From Synechocystis sp. PCC 6714 (GTDB taxonomy: Bacteria; Cyanobacteriota; Cyanobacteriia; Cyanobacteriales; Microcystaceae): a stretch of 64,000 nucleotides of DNA. The notes under the pieces were generated by a model. The model had not been told where the DNA came from. It made no database searches and saw only the letters and a program-made list of their open reading frames with translations. Both the position numbers and the translations under genes were made by a program. Each line of letters opens with the position of its first letter. Positions within the stretch are counted from its first letter, which is position 1. The stretch spans positions 124,001 through 188,000 of the forward strand of contig NZ_CP007542.1 in the NCBI RefSeq assembly GCF_000478825.2. Reading direction: 5' to 3'. Shown here one piece after another: positions 38,670-48,630 of the stretch.

Positions 38670-39290
38670 TCAACGAACCCCCAGGTATTTATGGGTCTGG
38701 AGGCCCAAGCGCCATTGGGGATGGGTGAGGACATAGGCAAAAATCCTTGCATTCATTGCTTCTGTTTCCCATTCAGCCTGTAAATAAAGACGAGTCCCGC
38801 GGCTAACTTTAGTTGCCTCTATTTCTGCCCAGCTAAAATCTTTGTCCTGGCTGATAATCACTTTTAATTCGTTAGCCAGGGGATAAATTTCTGCTTGGGG
38901 GAGCCTATAGGGTTTAGGGGACAGAGTAATCCAGTCAAATTGACCAGTTAGTGGGTAAACCCCAGAAGTTTCCAAGTGGAGACGTAAACCCTGGTTTTTC
39001 AGGGCTTGACATAGGGGGTTGAGGTCGTGCATGAGTGGTTCTCCCCCTGTAATCACCACAAAGCCAGGTTTAGCTTGCACCGCCCGTTGCACCAGTTCTA
39101 TTACCGTTTGTCGGGGATGGTGTTGGGTCGGCCAGGTTTCCTTTTGATCACACCAAGGACAATGAACATCACAACCCCCGAGGCGAATGAAAAAAGCATT
39201 ACTGCCAGCCCAGGCGCCCTCCCCCTGTAGGGAATGGAAAGTTTCCGCAATTGGGTAAGTAAAAGTTAAAGGTTCAGAGATGGTGGCCAT
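38670..39290 (-). CDS. queE: 7-carboxy-7-deazaguanine synthase (radical SAM)
   Basis: 206 residues. The radical SAM cluster cysteines are in GGCDVHCPWCDQKETWP, the QueE pattern with one Cys spaced differently from the canonical CX3CX2C. FHSLQGEGAWAG precedes it and VITGGEPLMHDL follows. It makes 7-carboxy-7-deazaguanine in queuosine/7-deazapurine synthesis. murD ends 15 bases upstream on the same strand, so the two may be co-transcribed. queCDF are not in this window. Confidence 0.92.
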   Translation of the reverse strand: MATISEPLTFTYPIAETFHSLQGEGAWAGSNAFFIRLGGCDVHCPWCDQKETWPTQHHPRQTVIELVQRAVQAKPGFVVITGGEPLMHDLNPLCQALKNQGLRLHLETSGVYPLTGQFDWITLSPKPYRLPQAEIYPLANELKVIISQDKDFSWAEIEATKVSRGTRLYLQAEWETEAMNARIFAYVLTHPQWRLGLQTHKYLGVR

Positions 39291-39305
39291 ATTTCACAAA
39301 GGTTT

Positions 39306-40664
39306 CTAACCCAATGCTAAACAACAGGCACGGAAGTCATCTCCCCGTTCCTCAAAGCTATTATATTGGTCAAAACTGGCACAGGCCGGGGAAAGTAGGA
39401 CCGCAGTGGCATTGTTTTTACTAGCTAACTCCAATCCGCGCTGAACGGCATTGGCCATAGTTTCCACTATTTCGTAATTTTCGTAGCCCACTGCCTTTAG
39501 CCTGGTCGCAAACCTGGGGGCCGCATCGCCAATTAGTAAAACCGCTACCGCCTTTTGTTGAATTTGCGCCAACCAAGCTTGATCATCTCCTTCTTTGGCT
39601 TCTCCCCCAGCGATCAAGATGGTGGGCCCTTTCATGGAGGATAGGCCTACTTCTGCCGCATCATAGTTGGTTGCCTTGCTATCGTTAATAAACTGCACTC
39701 CGTTGACCGTACAAATGGGTTCTAAACGGTGGGGCACTCCAGTAAAAGTTAATAAGGTTTCTGTGATTGCTTTTTTATCAATGCCCGCTAAACGGGCGGC
39801 GGCGATCGCCATTAATAAATTTTGCCGGTTATGTTGCCCGGGCATTTTGAACAGGTTAATGGGGGCAATTAATTCCCCAAAGGCATTAACCCAATTATCC
39901 TGGAGGTAAACCCCTTGTTTAGCCTCACAAAGGCTCTGTAGATGGTCGCTGCCTTGGGTGCTAGTCCAATGGGCTTGGGGGTAGAGGTGGGGGCCATGGC
40001 CATGGAGATGGGCGTCGTCACCGTTGAGCACCTGGATGGCAGAGCGGGAAAGCAAACTGGCTTTGATGTTGAAATAATTCTCTAGGCTTTTGTGGCGACT
40101 GAGATGATCTGGCGTGAATGTTGTCCAAAGACCAATTTGGGGAGATAGAGTTGGGGAAGATTCAATTTGATAACTGCTAATTTCCGCCACAATCCAATCA
40201 TAATTTTGGTTTTGCAAGACCAGCTCACAGGCTGCATAGCCAATGTTGCCGCAGGCCGGAGCATTCAGCCCAGCCTTCTGAAAAATCGCTTGTACTAAGG
40301 ATGTGGTGGTGGTTTTTCCGTTGGTGCCCGTAATGCCCACCCAAGGTACGGCATGGAGATACTGCCAAGCTAATTCCAATTCCCCCATCACGTCTACTCC
40401 CTTTTCCCGGGCCGCAACTAACAGAGGAATATCCCAGGGGACTCCCGGGCTGACCACAATGCGTTCTGGCCAAGCTTCTCTAATTGGATCTAGGCGATCG
40501 CCGAGTTTAAGGGTGATTCCTTCTTGAACCAAGGATTGTCCCATGGCCCGGAGTTGGTCGTTATCTGCCTGGTCCAACACCATTACGTCCCAGCCATCCC
40601 GATGCAACACTCGAGCCGCGGCCATGCCGGAACGTCCTAACCCAATTACACAAGCCTGGGGCAT
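39306..40664 (-). CDS. murD: UDP-N-acetylmuramoylalanine-D-glutamate ligase
   Basis: 452 residues. Domain 1 is a Rossmann-type UDP-binding fold starting ACVIGLGRSGMAAARVL. The ATP loop is GITGTNGKTTTTSLVQ, followed by ACGNIGYAACEL. Later motifs are MPGQHNRQNLLMAIAAA and VPHRLEPICTVNGVQFINDSK. It adds D-Glu to UDP-MurNAc-L-Ala in peptidoglycan synthesis. Stands upstream of queE on the same strand. Confidence 0.96.
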   Translation of the reverse strand: MPQACVIGLGRSGMAAARVLHRDGWDVMVLDQADNDQLRAMGQSLVQEGITLKLGDRLDPIREAWPERIVVSPGVPWDIPLLVAAREKGVDVMGELELAWQYLHAVPWVGITGTNGKTTTTSLVQAIFQKAGLNAPACGNIGYAACELVLQNQNYDWIVAEISSYQIESSPTLSPQIGLWTTFTPDHLSRHKSLENYFNIKASLLSRSAIQVLNGDDAHLHGHGPHLYPQAHWTSTQGSDHLQSLCEAKQGVYLQDNWVNAFGELIAPINLFKMPGQHNRQNLLMAIAAARLAGIDKKAITETLLTFTGVPHRLEPICTVNGVQFINDSKATNYDAAEVGLSSMKGPTILIAGGEAKEGDDQAWLAQIQQKAVAVLLIGDAAPRFATRLKAVGYENYEIVETMANAVQRGLELASKNNATAVLLSPACASFDQYNSFEERGDDFRACCLALG

Positions 40665-40844
40665 ATGATTTGACTTTACTGTTAAAAACTATTGAAAGTT
40701 GGGGGCAAAAAGGGAGCCCCCCTGGCATCGATGTCGCACCATTTTAGCTTTGAGGGGGATCACCGCCAACTAACCAAAACCTCCCCAGGGATAAAGTCGG
40801 GAAATTTTGGCTCATTTTAGGATTTTTTGTCCCTTGATTGGGCC

Positions 40845-42152
40845 CTAGATCAAAGCAGAAGATACTTGGCCCTGTCCTTCCGCCACTAGGTCAAAATATT
40901 TCGCCAAACCTTCCTCTGGCCCGACCACGGAGAGATAGGGTTCGGCTAAATAGGTTTGGGCCACCCGTTGGGCATCGGCCTCCGTTACCTTCTGCACCTG
41001 TTCCTGAAATTCACTGTCAAAGGCTATACCCAAGCCCAAGGTTTCGTACCAGCCAAATAAATGGGCGATTTCCCCGTTGGTTTGTTTGCCCAGGGCATAT
41101 TGCCCCAATAGTTTATTTTGTGCCGCTTTAATTTCCCCTTCCTCCAATCTTTCTTCACATAATCGGTCCGTTTCTGCCCGCAATCCCGCAATGGCGATCG
41201 CCGTGTTTTCGGGAGCGGTGCCCATGTAGGTGACAAACTGGGAAGAACCCAAACGGGTGGGATAAAAAGCCGACACGTCGTAGGCCAAACCGCGTTTTTC
41301 CCTCAGTTCCACAAACAGACGGCTGGAGAGGCCATTACCCAGATAGGTACTGAGCAATTTCAACGGCGCATAATCCTCATGTTTAACCCCCACCCCTAGA
41401 TAACCCAAAAGCACCACTGATTGCTGCGTGGCCTGGGGGGTGAGCTGTTCCTTTGGACGGGGATTCAAGGGAGTCAGAATCGGGCAAACAATGGATTGTT
41501 CAGGGATAGCCCAGTCACCAAAACTGTTTTCCACCCAATCCCTAGCCTGGGCTAGGGTCAGCCGTCCCGCCAAGCTGATCACTAAATTATCGGGGCGAAA
41601 ATAGGCCTGGTGATATTCCCAGAGATCCTGGGCGGTAAAATGGGGCACCACCTCTTCACTACCCAAAATGGAATAACCATAGGGGTGGTTGGGATACATG
41701 GATTGGCGCAGTTGGTGGAAGGCCACGTTAAAGGGCTGTTCCCGTTGGGATTGGATGGCCTGGATAATCAAACGCTTTTCCAGTTCAATTTCCCCCCCAT
41801 CAAAGCTGGGGTAACGGAGAATCTCCGCTGCTAAATCGAGAATGACCGGAAAGTCCGTGGTGACGGTTTTTAAACTCAAAGCCCAGTAATCGCTGGCCGC
41901 ATCCGCCCCTAGATTAGCCCCCAGACATTCCACAAATTCAGCAATATCCAAAGCCGATCGCCGTTTGGTGCCCTTGGTGATCACCGTGGCCATCAGATGG
42001 GAAAGCCCCACTTTTTGGGGAGAGTCCCAGCAAGCTCCCGCCTGTTTCAGAAAAATCCGTCCCGCCACCAGATCCGCCGCCGGATTTTCCGCACAAATGA
42101 GAGTAATGCCGTTATCGAGAACGAGACGCTGGATAGATTGATGATTACGCAT
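40845..42152 (-). CDS. M16-family peptidase-like protein, degenerate active site
   Basis: 435 residues of the M16 fold (two homologous halves), beginning with RLVLDNGITLICAENPAADL. The place of the zinc motif HXXEH reads GLSHLMATVITKGTKRR, so Glu and the second His are missing and zinc catalysis is not expected. The R/Y pair of the C-terminal half is present as FVELREKRGLAYDVSAFYP. By analogy to heterodimeric M16 proteases, this is probably the non-catalytic partner of the gene directly upstream (19-base gap). Related to Sll2008 of PCC 6803 by my recollection. Confidence 0.9.
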   Translation of the reverse strand: MRNHQSIQRLVLDNGITLICAENPAADLVAGRIFLKQAGACWDSPQKVGLSHLMATVITKGTKRRSALDIAEFVECLGANLGADAASDYWALSLKTVTTDFPVILDLAAEILRYPSFDGGEIELEKRLIIQAIQSQREQPFNVAFHQLRQSMYPNHPYGYSILGSEEVVPHFTAQDLWEYHQAYFRPDNLVISLAGRLTLAQARDWVENSFGDWAIPEQSIVCPILTPLNPRPKEQLTPQATQQSVVLLGYLGVGVKHEDYAPLKLLSTYLGNGLSSRLFVELREKRGLAYDVSAFYPTRLGSSQFVTYMGTAPENTAIAIAGLRAETDRLCEERLEEGEIKAAQNKLLGQYALGKQTNGEIAHLFGWYETLGLGIAFDSEFQEQVQKVTEADAQRVAQTYLAEPYLSVVGPEEGLAKYFDLVAEGQGQVSSALI

Positions 42153-42171
42153 AGATTGCAGATTGCCAGGG

Positions 42172-43464
42172 CTAGGATTCGGCCGCTTCTAGGAGTACCA
42201 GGGCATAGGCCTCGGTGGACAGGTAACGCTGGGCCAAGATTTGCAAAGCCTGGGGTTCGTATTGTCTAACAATTTGGGGATAGGCGATCGCCAACTCAGC
42301 GGTGGCCAGGGTTTGGTAGTAACCGTACAGACCCGCTAGTTGGGCCGGGGTTTCCGTGGAAAAAATAAAGTCGTTACAGAGTAGCCGTTGGGCCCGGGCC
42401 AGTTCTGCTCCACTGATGGGAATGGTTTGCAACGTTTGAATGGCGGCACAAATTTCCGCCTCTACCCTTTCTACCTGGTCTGAATTTAGGTAGGCGTTGA
42501 TGGTGAACAGACTGGCTTCTTTTTGCAAAGAAAAACAACTCTGGATGTCGAATACCAACCCCAGTTCCTCCCGCAGCCGTTGCACTAACCGCGCACAGTG
42601 GCTCCCTGCCAGTACAACAGCTAGTAAATCTAAACCAATGTTGTCTTGGAGACGGTCAATGCCGGGGCCATTCCAACCCATGGTTAGCCGACTGGGGCCC
42701 AGTTCCGGTATCCGTAGGGTTTCCCGTTTGATGGTTTGGACGGGATGATTGGGCAATCTGGTGGTAGGGGGACATTCCGACCGCACACCAAAATGGTCAA
42801 AAATTTCTTCCATATAGGCGATCGCCGCTGTTTCCCGGATATCCCCCACCATAACTACGGTCATATTTTCCGGTTGGTAATGGGTGCGGTGGAAACAACG
42901 CAATTGATTGGCGGTGTAATTTTGTACGGCGGCGGCATCCCCCAACACAGAGCGGCCATAGGCATGCTGGGGATGGAGTAACTGACAGAGAGCTTGAAAT
43001 CCCAACCAATCGGGGTCATCTTCACTACCGCGGATTTCCTCTAGCACCACTTCCCGTTCATAAAAAAGACATTCTTCGGGCACTTCCGCCTGCAAAAGAA
43101 TTTCCGCCAAGTAGGGCAATGTGCGGGGTAAATAGTCCGCCGCTGTGGTCAGGTAAAAATGGGCATAATCATGGCTGGTGGCGGCGTTGGCCATGCCCCC
43201 GTTGTATTCAATGACCTGGTCGAATGCCCCCGGTGGTACCCGTTTGGTACCCTTAAAAATCATGTGCTCCAACAGGTGAGCTACCCCCGGCCACGCATCC
43301 GGCTCGGCGATCGCCCCGGCCCGCACCCACACATCTACCACCGCCACGGGAACCGTGGGCACATCCTGATGGATCAGGGTCAACCCCCGGTCGAAGGTAA
43401 AAATTTTGGCCGGAAAATCCGGTTTTGTCGGGCATAGTTGCACAGACACAAAGCTCATATCCAT
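42172..43464 (-). CDS. M16-family zinc peptidase (catalytic)
   Basis: 430 residues, with a complete HXXEH motif in WPGVAHLLEHMIFKGTKRVP (near residue 65) and the downstream Glu in YEREVVLEEIRGSEDDP. The second half has the R/Y pair in LVQRLREELGLVFDIQSCF. It would degrade peptides; localisation is unclear, with no obvious signal peptide. Start ATG at 43464 or 43458. It is upstream of the degenerate M16 gene with 19 bases between them, so they likely form a heterodimer. Confidence 0.92.
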   Translation of the reverse strand: MDMSFVSVQLCPTKPDFPAKIFTFDRGLTLIHQDVPTVPVAVVDVWVRAGAIAEPDAWPGVAHLLEHMIFKGTKRVPPGAFDQVIEYNGGMANAATSHDYAHFYLTTAADYLPRTLPYLAEILLQAEVPEECLFYEREVVLEEIRGSEDDPDWLGFQALCQLLHPQHAYGRSVLGDAAAVQNYTANQLRCFHRTHYQPENMTVVMVGDIRETAAIAYMEEIFDHFGVRSECPPTTRLPNHPVQTIKRETLRIPELGPSRLTMGWNGPGIDRLQDNIGLDLLAVVLAGSHCARLVQRLREELGLVFDIQSCFSLQKEASLFTINAYLNSDQVERVEAEICAAIQTLQTIPISGAELARAQRLLCNDFIFSTETPAQLAGLYGYYQTLATAELAIAYPQIVRQYEPQALQILAQRYLSTEAYALVLLEAAES

Positions 43465-43654
43465 TGGGGTCTATGCCTTCTATCCTAGGCGATCGCCGCC
43501 TTAACCGCCGGTTAACCCCCCGGAGTTTATGTTTTTTTCGTGACAAGGTGGGCGGGACCCAGTTTTTGCCATTGCACAAAAATTAACTTTGTTCCATTAT
43601 CCCGACAACAAAAGGGAGGAAAATCCATGCTAGGGTTGGGAACTGCGTTGAGTT

Positions 43655-43766
43655 GGTTCCATTGGGTAACAGCCAGTGGAGGTAACGGGGAAAAGCTGGT
43701 GCAAAGCCAATACTGTCCCGCAACTGTGATGGGCCCAGCGCCCTAAGTCAGGATGCCCGCCAACCA
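43655..43766 (+). promoter_or_regulatory. Cobalamin riboswitch upstream of hupE
   Basis: The conserved core reads GGTGCAAAGCC, then CTGTCCCGCAACTGTGAT, then AAGTCAGGATGCCCGCC, the classic B12-box architecture. A further conserved GGGGAA block lies at about 43689-43694. It sits in the leader about 40 bases before the hupE GTG. Adenosylcobalamin binding should lower hupE expression. Exact ends are estimated. Confidence 0.92.
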
Positions 43767-43806
43767 TTACCCCATTCTTTATAATCAAATCTGCGAGGTA
43801 CAGATT

Positions 43807-44406
43807 GTGGATATTACAGGTTTATCTAATTTACTGACTTCCCCCCCACTCCTGGCGCACCATCCTTTTGGGGGGACTACTCCGGATAATTTCTTCGAAG
43901 GTTTGCTTTCCGGGTTGGGACACCCCGTCATCGGCCTAGACCACCTTGCCTTTGTCATTGCCGTTGGCCTCATTGCCGCTAGGTTACGCCATGGTTGGCT
44001 GATGCCCCTCATTTTTATCACCATGGCGATCGCCGGCACCGGTTTGCATTTAATCGGGGCTGATCTGCCCCAGCCGGAACTGGTCATTGCCGGTTCTGTG
44101 GTTTTGTTCGGCATATTTTTAGCACTGGGACGGTCCCTACCACCAATTCTGGTCATGGTTTTGGCGGCCATTGCTGGAGTCTTCCATGGCTATGCCTACG
44201 GAGAAGCCGTCATCGGAGCCGAAATGAATCCCCTAGTGGCCTATCTGCTAGGTTTTTCCCTCATTCAACTGGCGATCGCCATGGGGGCCTACGCTTTGGC
44301 CCGGTTCTGGGAGGAAAAACAAGAAGCCTTGCTCAACCTAAGATTCGTGGGCTTTCTCGTAGCCGGGGCAGGCATTGTCTTCACCGCCAGTGCCCTGGGG
44401 GGGTAA
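43807..44406 (+). CDS. hupE: HupE/UreJ-family membrane protein, likely cobalt or nickel transporter
   Basis: 199 residues from the GTG at 43807, which has GAGG nine bases upstream; an ATG at 43753 lies inside the riboswitch and is rejected. The N-terminal AHHPFGGTTPDNFFEGLLSG is followed by HPVIGLDHLAFVIAVGL (His/Asp metal-pathway motif), then five TM helices and HGYAYGEAVIGAEMNPL. HupE was named for hydrogenase or urease nickel supply; under a B12 riboswitch in cyanobacteria it is predicted to import cobalt. ispG follows after 56 bases. Confidence 0.9.
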   Translation: MDITGLSNLLTSPPLLAHHPFGGTTPDNFFEGLLSGLGHPVIGLDHLAFVIAVGLIAARLRHGWLMPLIFITMAIAGTGLHLIGADLPQPELVIAGSVVLFGIFLALGRSLPPILVMVLAAIAGVFHGYAYGEAVIGAEMNPLVAYLLGFSLIQLAIAMGAYALARFWEEKQEALLNLRFVGFLVAGAGIVFTASALGG

Positions 44407-44462
44407 TTGGTTATGGGATAATCAGGTTGGCTACAGTTTTTTGCTAAAAACTCAACTTTCCC

Positions 44463-45674
44463 ATGGTAACTGCTTCCTTGCCGACCCCTGTCCAGAACGA
44501 GTTCGATACCACTATCCACCGCCGCAAAACCCGCCCTGTGCCCGTGGGGCCCATCACCATTGGTGGTGGCAATCCAGTGGTAGTGCAGTCCATGATCAAC
44601 GAAGATACCCTGGATGTGGACGGTTCCGTCGCTGGCATTCGTCGCCTCCATGAAATTGGTTGTGAAATTGTCCGGGTAACGGTGCCTAGCATGGCCCACG
44701 CCAAAGCCCTAGCGGATATTAAACAGAAACTGCAAAGTACTTACCAAAATGTGCCCCTGGTGGCCGATGTCCACCATAACGGCATGAAGATTGCCTTGGA
44801 AGTGGCCAAACATGTGGATAAGGTACGCATTAACCCAGGGCTATACGTGTTTGAAAAGCCTGATGCCCAACGGGAAGGCTACAGCGACCAGGAATTTGCC
44901 GAAATCGGCGACAAAATTCGTCAAACCCTAGAACCCCTGGTGGTTTCCCTACGGGATCAGGGTAAATCCATGCGGATCGGCGTTAACCATGGTTCCCTCT
45001 CTGAAAGAATGCTTTTTACCTATGGGGACACCCCCGAAGGCATGGTGCAATCGGCCTTGGAATTCATCAAAATTTGTGAATCCTTAGATTTCCGCAATCT
45101 AGTCATTTCCATGAAAGCGTCTCGGGTGCCAGTAATGTTGGCAGCCTATCGCCTGATGGTAAAACGGATGGACGAGCTGGGTATGGATTATCCTCTCCAT
45201 CTAGGGGTTACTGAAGCCGGGGATGGGGAATATGGCCGCATCAAATCCACCGCTGGCATTGCTACCCTTTTGGCCGATGGCATTGGCGACACCATCCGGG
45301 TTTCCCTCACCGAGGCCCCTGAAAAGGAAATTCCCGTTTGCTACAGCATCCTCCAAGCTCTGGGTTTACGGAAAACCATGGTGGAATATGTAGCCTGTCC
45401 CTCCTGTGGCCGCACGTTGTTCAACTTGGAAGATGTGTTGCATGAAGTCCGGGAGGCGACTAAACATTTAACGGGTTTAGACATTGCTGTGATGGGCTGT
45501 ATTGTTAACGGTCCTGGGGAAATGGCCGATGCCGACTATGGCTATGTGGGTAAGCAAGCTGGTTACATTGCTCTCTACCGTGGTCGAGAGGAAATTAAAC
45601 GGGTTCCCGAAGCCGACGGAGTGCAGGAATTAATTAACTTGATCAAAGCCGATGGCCGTTGGGTAGACCCCTAG
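44463..45674 (+). CDS. ispG: 4-hydroxy-3-methylbut-2-en-1-yl diphosphate synthase
   Basis: 403 residues (GcpE). It performs the penultimate MEP-pathway step with a [4Fe-4S] cluster and, in cyanobacteria, ferredoxin as electron donor. Seen: [15 protein letters not shown] at the N-terminus of the TIM barrel, [21 protein letters not shown], and the cluster Cys in [13 protein letters not shown] and [12 protein letters not shown]. It may be co-transcribed with hupE. A strong terminator follows. Confidence 0.97.
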   Translation: MVTASLPTPVQNEFDTTIHRRKTRPVPVGPITIGGGNPVVVQSMINEDTLDVDGSVAGIRRLHEIGCEIVRVTVPSMAHAKALADIKQKLQSTYQNVPLVADVHHNGMKIALEVAKHVDKVRINPGLYVFEKPDAQREGYSDQEFAEIGDKIRQTLEPLVVSLRDQGKSMRIGVNHGSLSERMLFTYGDTPEGMVQSALEFIKICESLDFRNLVISMKASRVPVMLAAYRLMVKRMDELGMDYPLHLGVTEAGDGEYGRIKSTAGIATLLADGIGDTIRVSLTEAPEKEIPVCYSILQALGLRKTMVEYVACPSCGRTLFNLEDVLHEVREATKHLTGLDIAVMGCIVNGPGEMADADYGYVGKQAGYIALYRGREEIKRVPEADGVQELINLIKADGRWVDP

Positions 45675-45707
45675 ATCTTCCCCCAAGCTATCCCCGAAAA
45701 CAGTTGA

Positions 45708-45741
45708 GCAAGGCCAGTAAGTACCGACCTTGCTTTTTTTT
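45708..45741 (+). terminator. Intrinsic terminator of ispG
   Basis: GCAAGG (45708-45713) and CCTTGC (45728-45733) form a hairpin followed directly by a run of eight T. It lies between the convergent ends of ispG and gyrB. Confidence 0.85.
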
Positions 45742-45769
45742 ATTGCTGTTGGCCCATTGGCAAAGATGC

Positions 45770-47701
45770 TTAGATATCCAAGTCGGTGAGATTCAATTTT
45801 GTGCCATAGGTTTCGATGAATTCCCGCCGAGGGGCAACCCGATCGCCCATCAACACCGTAAAAATGCGATCGGCTTCAGCGGCATCTTCAATGTGGACTC
45901 TTTTCATGGTGCGGGTTTCCGGATTCATGGTGGTGTCCCACAGTTGTTGGGGCATCATTTCCCCTAACCCTTTGAAACGCTGGATGGTGTAATTAGCATT
46001 GGGGGGAAACTGACTGATTTGCTCCTGCAATTCCCGGTCGGAATAACAGTAGAAATGGTTTTTGCCCCGCTCCAATTTGTACAACGGCGGACAGGCGATA
46101 TAAATGTAACCTTGGTCTACTAAATCCCGCTGATAACGGTAGAAGAAAGTTAGCAAAAGAGTACGTATGTGCGCGCCGTCCACATCAGCATCGGTCATAA
46201 TTACTACTCTATGATAACGTAGAGAAGAAATATCAAAATCATCACCCTTAATTCCTAGTCCTAATGCTGTAATCAAGGCTTGAATTTCAGTGTTTTTATA
46301 AATCTTGGCATCGTCAGTTTTTTCAATATTTAAAATCTTGCCCCGCAGAGGCAAAATTGCTTGGAAACGGCGATCACGGCCTTGCTTGGCCGACCCGCCA
46401 GCAGAGTCCCCTTCCACGATGAAAATTTCCGATTCCGAGGGATCTTTGGAGCTACAATCTGCTAGTTTGCCAGGCAAAGTTGAAGATTCTAAAACTGATT
46501 TACGTCGTACTAATTCCCTGGCTCGACGGGCCGCTTCCGCCGCCTTAAAGGCCTGCACTGCTTTTTCAATAATGGAGTCAGCAACCCCAGGATTAAATTC
46601 TAAAAATTCCGTTAGGGCTTCCCCCACTAGGGTATCTACAATACCCCGGACTTCGGTGTTGCCCAATTTGGTTTTTGTTTGTCCTTCAAATTCCGGGTCA
46701 GGCACTTTAACGGAAATTACCCCGGTTAAGCCTTCACGGATATTTTCGCCGCCTAAATTACTATCTCCCTCTTTTAATTTGTTGCGTTTGCGGGCAATGG
46801 AGTTGAGAGTACGGGTTAAAACTGCTTTTAAACCTTCTAAATGGGTGCCACCATCAATAGTACGGATATTGTTGGCAAACCCCAACAGGGTATCACTGTA
46901 GGCATCCACACACCATTGCAGGGCAACTTCCACCTGCACATCGTTCTTTTCGCCGGACGTATAAATAATCTCTTCATGGAGTGGCGTTTTGTCCGTGGTC
47001 ATATAGGTGACATATTCCCTAATGCCCCCTTCATAATAGAATTGTTCCTCTTTGAGGGAATTCGGACGGCGATCGCCAAAGGTAATACGTACCCCGGCAT
47101 TGAGGTAGGCCAACTCCTTGAGGCGACTAGCTAGGGTATGGTAATCAAACTCGATGCCATCTTTGAAAATTTGGGTATCCGGCAAAAAAGAAACCTGAGT
47201 TCCTGTGGAGTGCTCCCCGTTGGGAGTGGCTTCCAAACTGCCGATGGGATTTCCCCGCTCAAACCTTTGGAAGTGTTCCTTGCCCTGGCGCCAAACCTTC
47301 ACTTCTACCCACTCGGACAGGGCGTTAACTACGGAAACGCCAACCCCGTGTAAACCGCCGGATACCTTATAGCCACCGCCCCCAAACTTGCCCCCAGCAT
47401 GGAGCACCGTTAAGACCGTTTCCAGAGCTGAGCGCCCGGTGGTAGGGTGAATATCCGTGGGAATGCCTCTGCCATTGTCCACCACGGTGACGGAACCATC
47501 GGCGTTAATATCAATTTCAATATGGGTGCAATAGCCCGCCAAAGCTTCGTCAATGGCATTGTCAACCACTTCATACACCAGGTGATGGAGGCCCTTGGGC
47601 CCCGTGGAGCCGATATACATCCCTGGGCGCTTACGGACTGGTTCCAACCCTTCCAAGACTTGAATTTGATCGGCACCGTAGTTCGTGGTCGTCATGGTCA
47701 C
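45770..47701 (-). CDS. gyrB: DNA gyrase subunit B
   Basis: 643 residues, the length of a normal bacterial GyrB without the Gram-negative insertion. The GHKL ATPase domain has [28 protein letters not shown] and DNGRGIP, and [15 protein letters not shown]. The TOPRIM domain has [15 protein letters not shown] and [15 protein letters not shown]. It ends with [18 protein letters not shown]. The shorter internal region between TOPRIM blocks argues for gyrase rather than ParE. Confidence 0.97.
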   Translation of the reverse strand: MTMTTTNYGADQIQVLEGLEPVRKRPGMYIGSTGPKGLHHLVYEVVDNAIDEALAGYCTHIEIDINADGSVTVVDNGRGIPTDIHPTTGRSALETVLTVLHAGGKFGGGGYKVSGGLHGVGVSVVNALSEWVEVKVWRQGKEHFQRFERGNPIGSLEATPNGEHSTGTQVSFLPDTQIFKDGIEFDYHTLASRLKELAYLNAGVRITFGDRRPNSLKEEQFYYEGGIREYVTYMTTDKTPLHEEIIYTSGEKNDVQVEVALQWCVDAYSDTLLGFANNIRTIDGGTHLEGLKAVLTRTLNSIARKRNKLKEGDSNLGGENIREGLTGVISVKVPDPEFEGQTKTKLGNTEVRGIVDTLVGEALTEFLEFNPGVADSIIEKAVQAFKAAEAARRARELVRRKSVLESSTLPGKLADCSSKDPSESEIFIVEGDSAGGSAKQGRDRRFQAILPLRGKILNIEKTDDAKIYKNTEIQALITALGLGIKGDDFDISSLRYHRVVIMTDADVDGAHIRTLLLTFFYRYQRDLVDQGYIYIACPPLYKLERGKNHFYCYSDRELQEQISQFPPNANYTIQRFKGLGEMMPQQLWDTTMNPETRTMKRVHIEDAAEADRIFTVLMGDRVAPRREFIETYGTKLNLTDLDI

Positions 47702-47829
47702 TCCAAAATCAGGCTAGACTTAGGCATCTTTGTTGTAGGATGACAAAAGCCCTCAAAATCTTAGCACAAAAGGGTTAAAGCCTTTAATAGTGGGGAATGG
47801 GAACTGATTTGAAGTAGGGATCGATCAAG

Positions 47830-48087
47830 CTATTTTTCTAGGCGCACAGCATACCATTGCCAAGTACTGCCGTCCCCCCGGTCGAGATCGCAGTAGTTAT
47901 CCCGTAAATGTTCCGCTTTTGCCGCCAATGTGGGGAGTTTAGCCAGGGCTTTCGGCAGAGGCAGATCGTAATCAGTCAAAATTTCCATTAATCTAGCGGT
48001 CATCTCCTCTGGGGTTAAAAACGTTTCCGCCCCCCGATCGCCCAGGAGCACAAACATTTCTTCTTGGTACATGATGGGATCGACCAT
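47830..48087 (-). CDS. CRR7-like protein (DUF3571)
   Basis: 85 residues with MYQEEMFVLLGDRGAETFL, LTPEEMTARLMEIL and an end of WQWYAVRLEK. This matches the chlororespiratory reduction 7 family, which in plants helps assemble the chloroplast NDH complex. In cyanobacteria an NDH-1 assembly role is inferred. The start may also be the ATG at 48072. No signal or TM segments. Confidence 0.8.
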   Translation of the reverse strand: MVDPIMYQEEMFVLLGDRGAETFLTPEEMTARLMEILTDYDLPLPKALAKLPTLAAKAEHLRDNYCDLDRGDGSTWQWYAVRLEK

Positions 48088-48305
48088 GGCGATTGTTGAA
48101 GAGCTTTATTCAGAGAGATTGTTGGAATCGGTGCCAAGTCTGTTAAGACTATCTCCTTTGATCACCTTTGATTACTAACGGAGGAAGAACTGGATAAGAT
48201 AACTTAACTAAAAAACAAAAGATCAACCCTCCCTGTAGAGTGTCAGGAAGGGCCGTTGCACAATACTTTATCGTTTCATCGGCGATCGCCAGGGGGAGTT
48301 ATGGC

Positions 48306-48425
48306 CTAGGCTTCCCGACCTAAAACATCCTGTAACTGCCGGATTGCAGCGGCACCAATATTGATGGCGGCCCAGGTTGCGGCGATCAGAAGGGGGCTAA
48401 CAACTACAATTACACGCCAATCCAT
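48306..48425 (-). CDS. psbY: Photosystem II protein PsbY
   Basis: 39 residues, [18 protein letters not shown] then one TM helix and a charged tail ([11 protein letters not shown]). The MDWR start and overall pattern match PsbY, a low-mass PSII subunit near cytochrome b559. A weak GAGGTAGAGC lies just upstream. Confidence 0.92.
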
Positions 48426-48630
48426 TGCTCTACCTCGTTTTGTTAAAAGAATATAAATTTTTTGAACACCTTTAATCTTATATCCTAATCCTGACCCCTT
48501 GGGAATGGAAACCGGGCCACAGGTCTAGGCAATGGCTGAGCCGGCAAACAGGAAAAACTCTGTTAAGATCTCCTGTCAGAGCGGCAATCCCTGCTTGGAG
48601 TTGGAACCAAACTTGTCACCATTGGATGCA

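Noticed and set aside
43753-43806. ATG at 43753 as hupE start
   Set aside because: It lies inside the conserved riboswitch core; the GTG at 43807 has a proper ribosome binding site and matches the family N-terminus.
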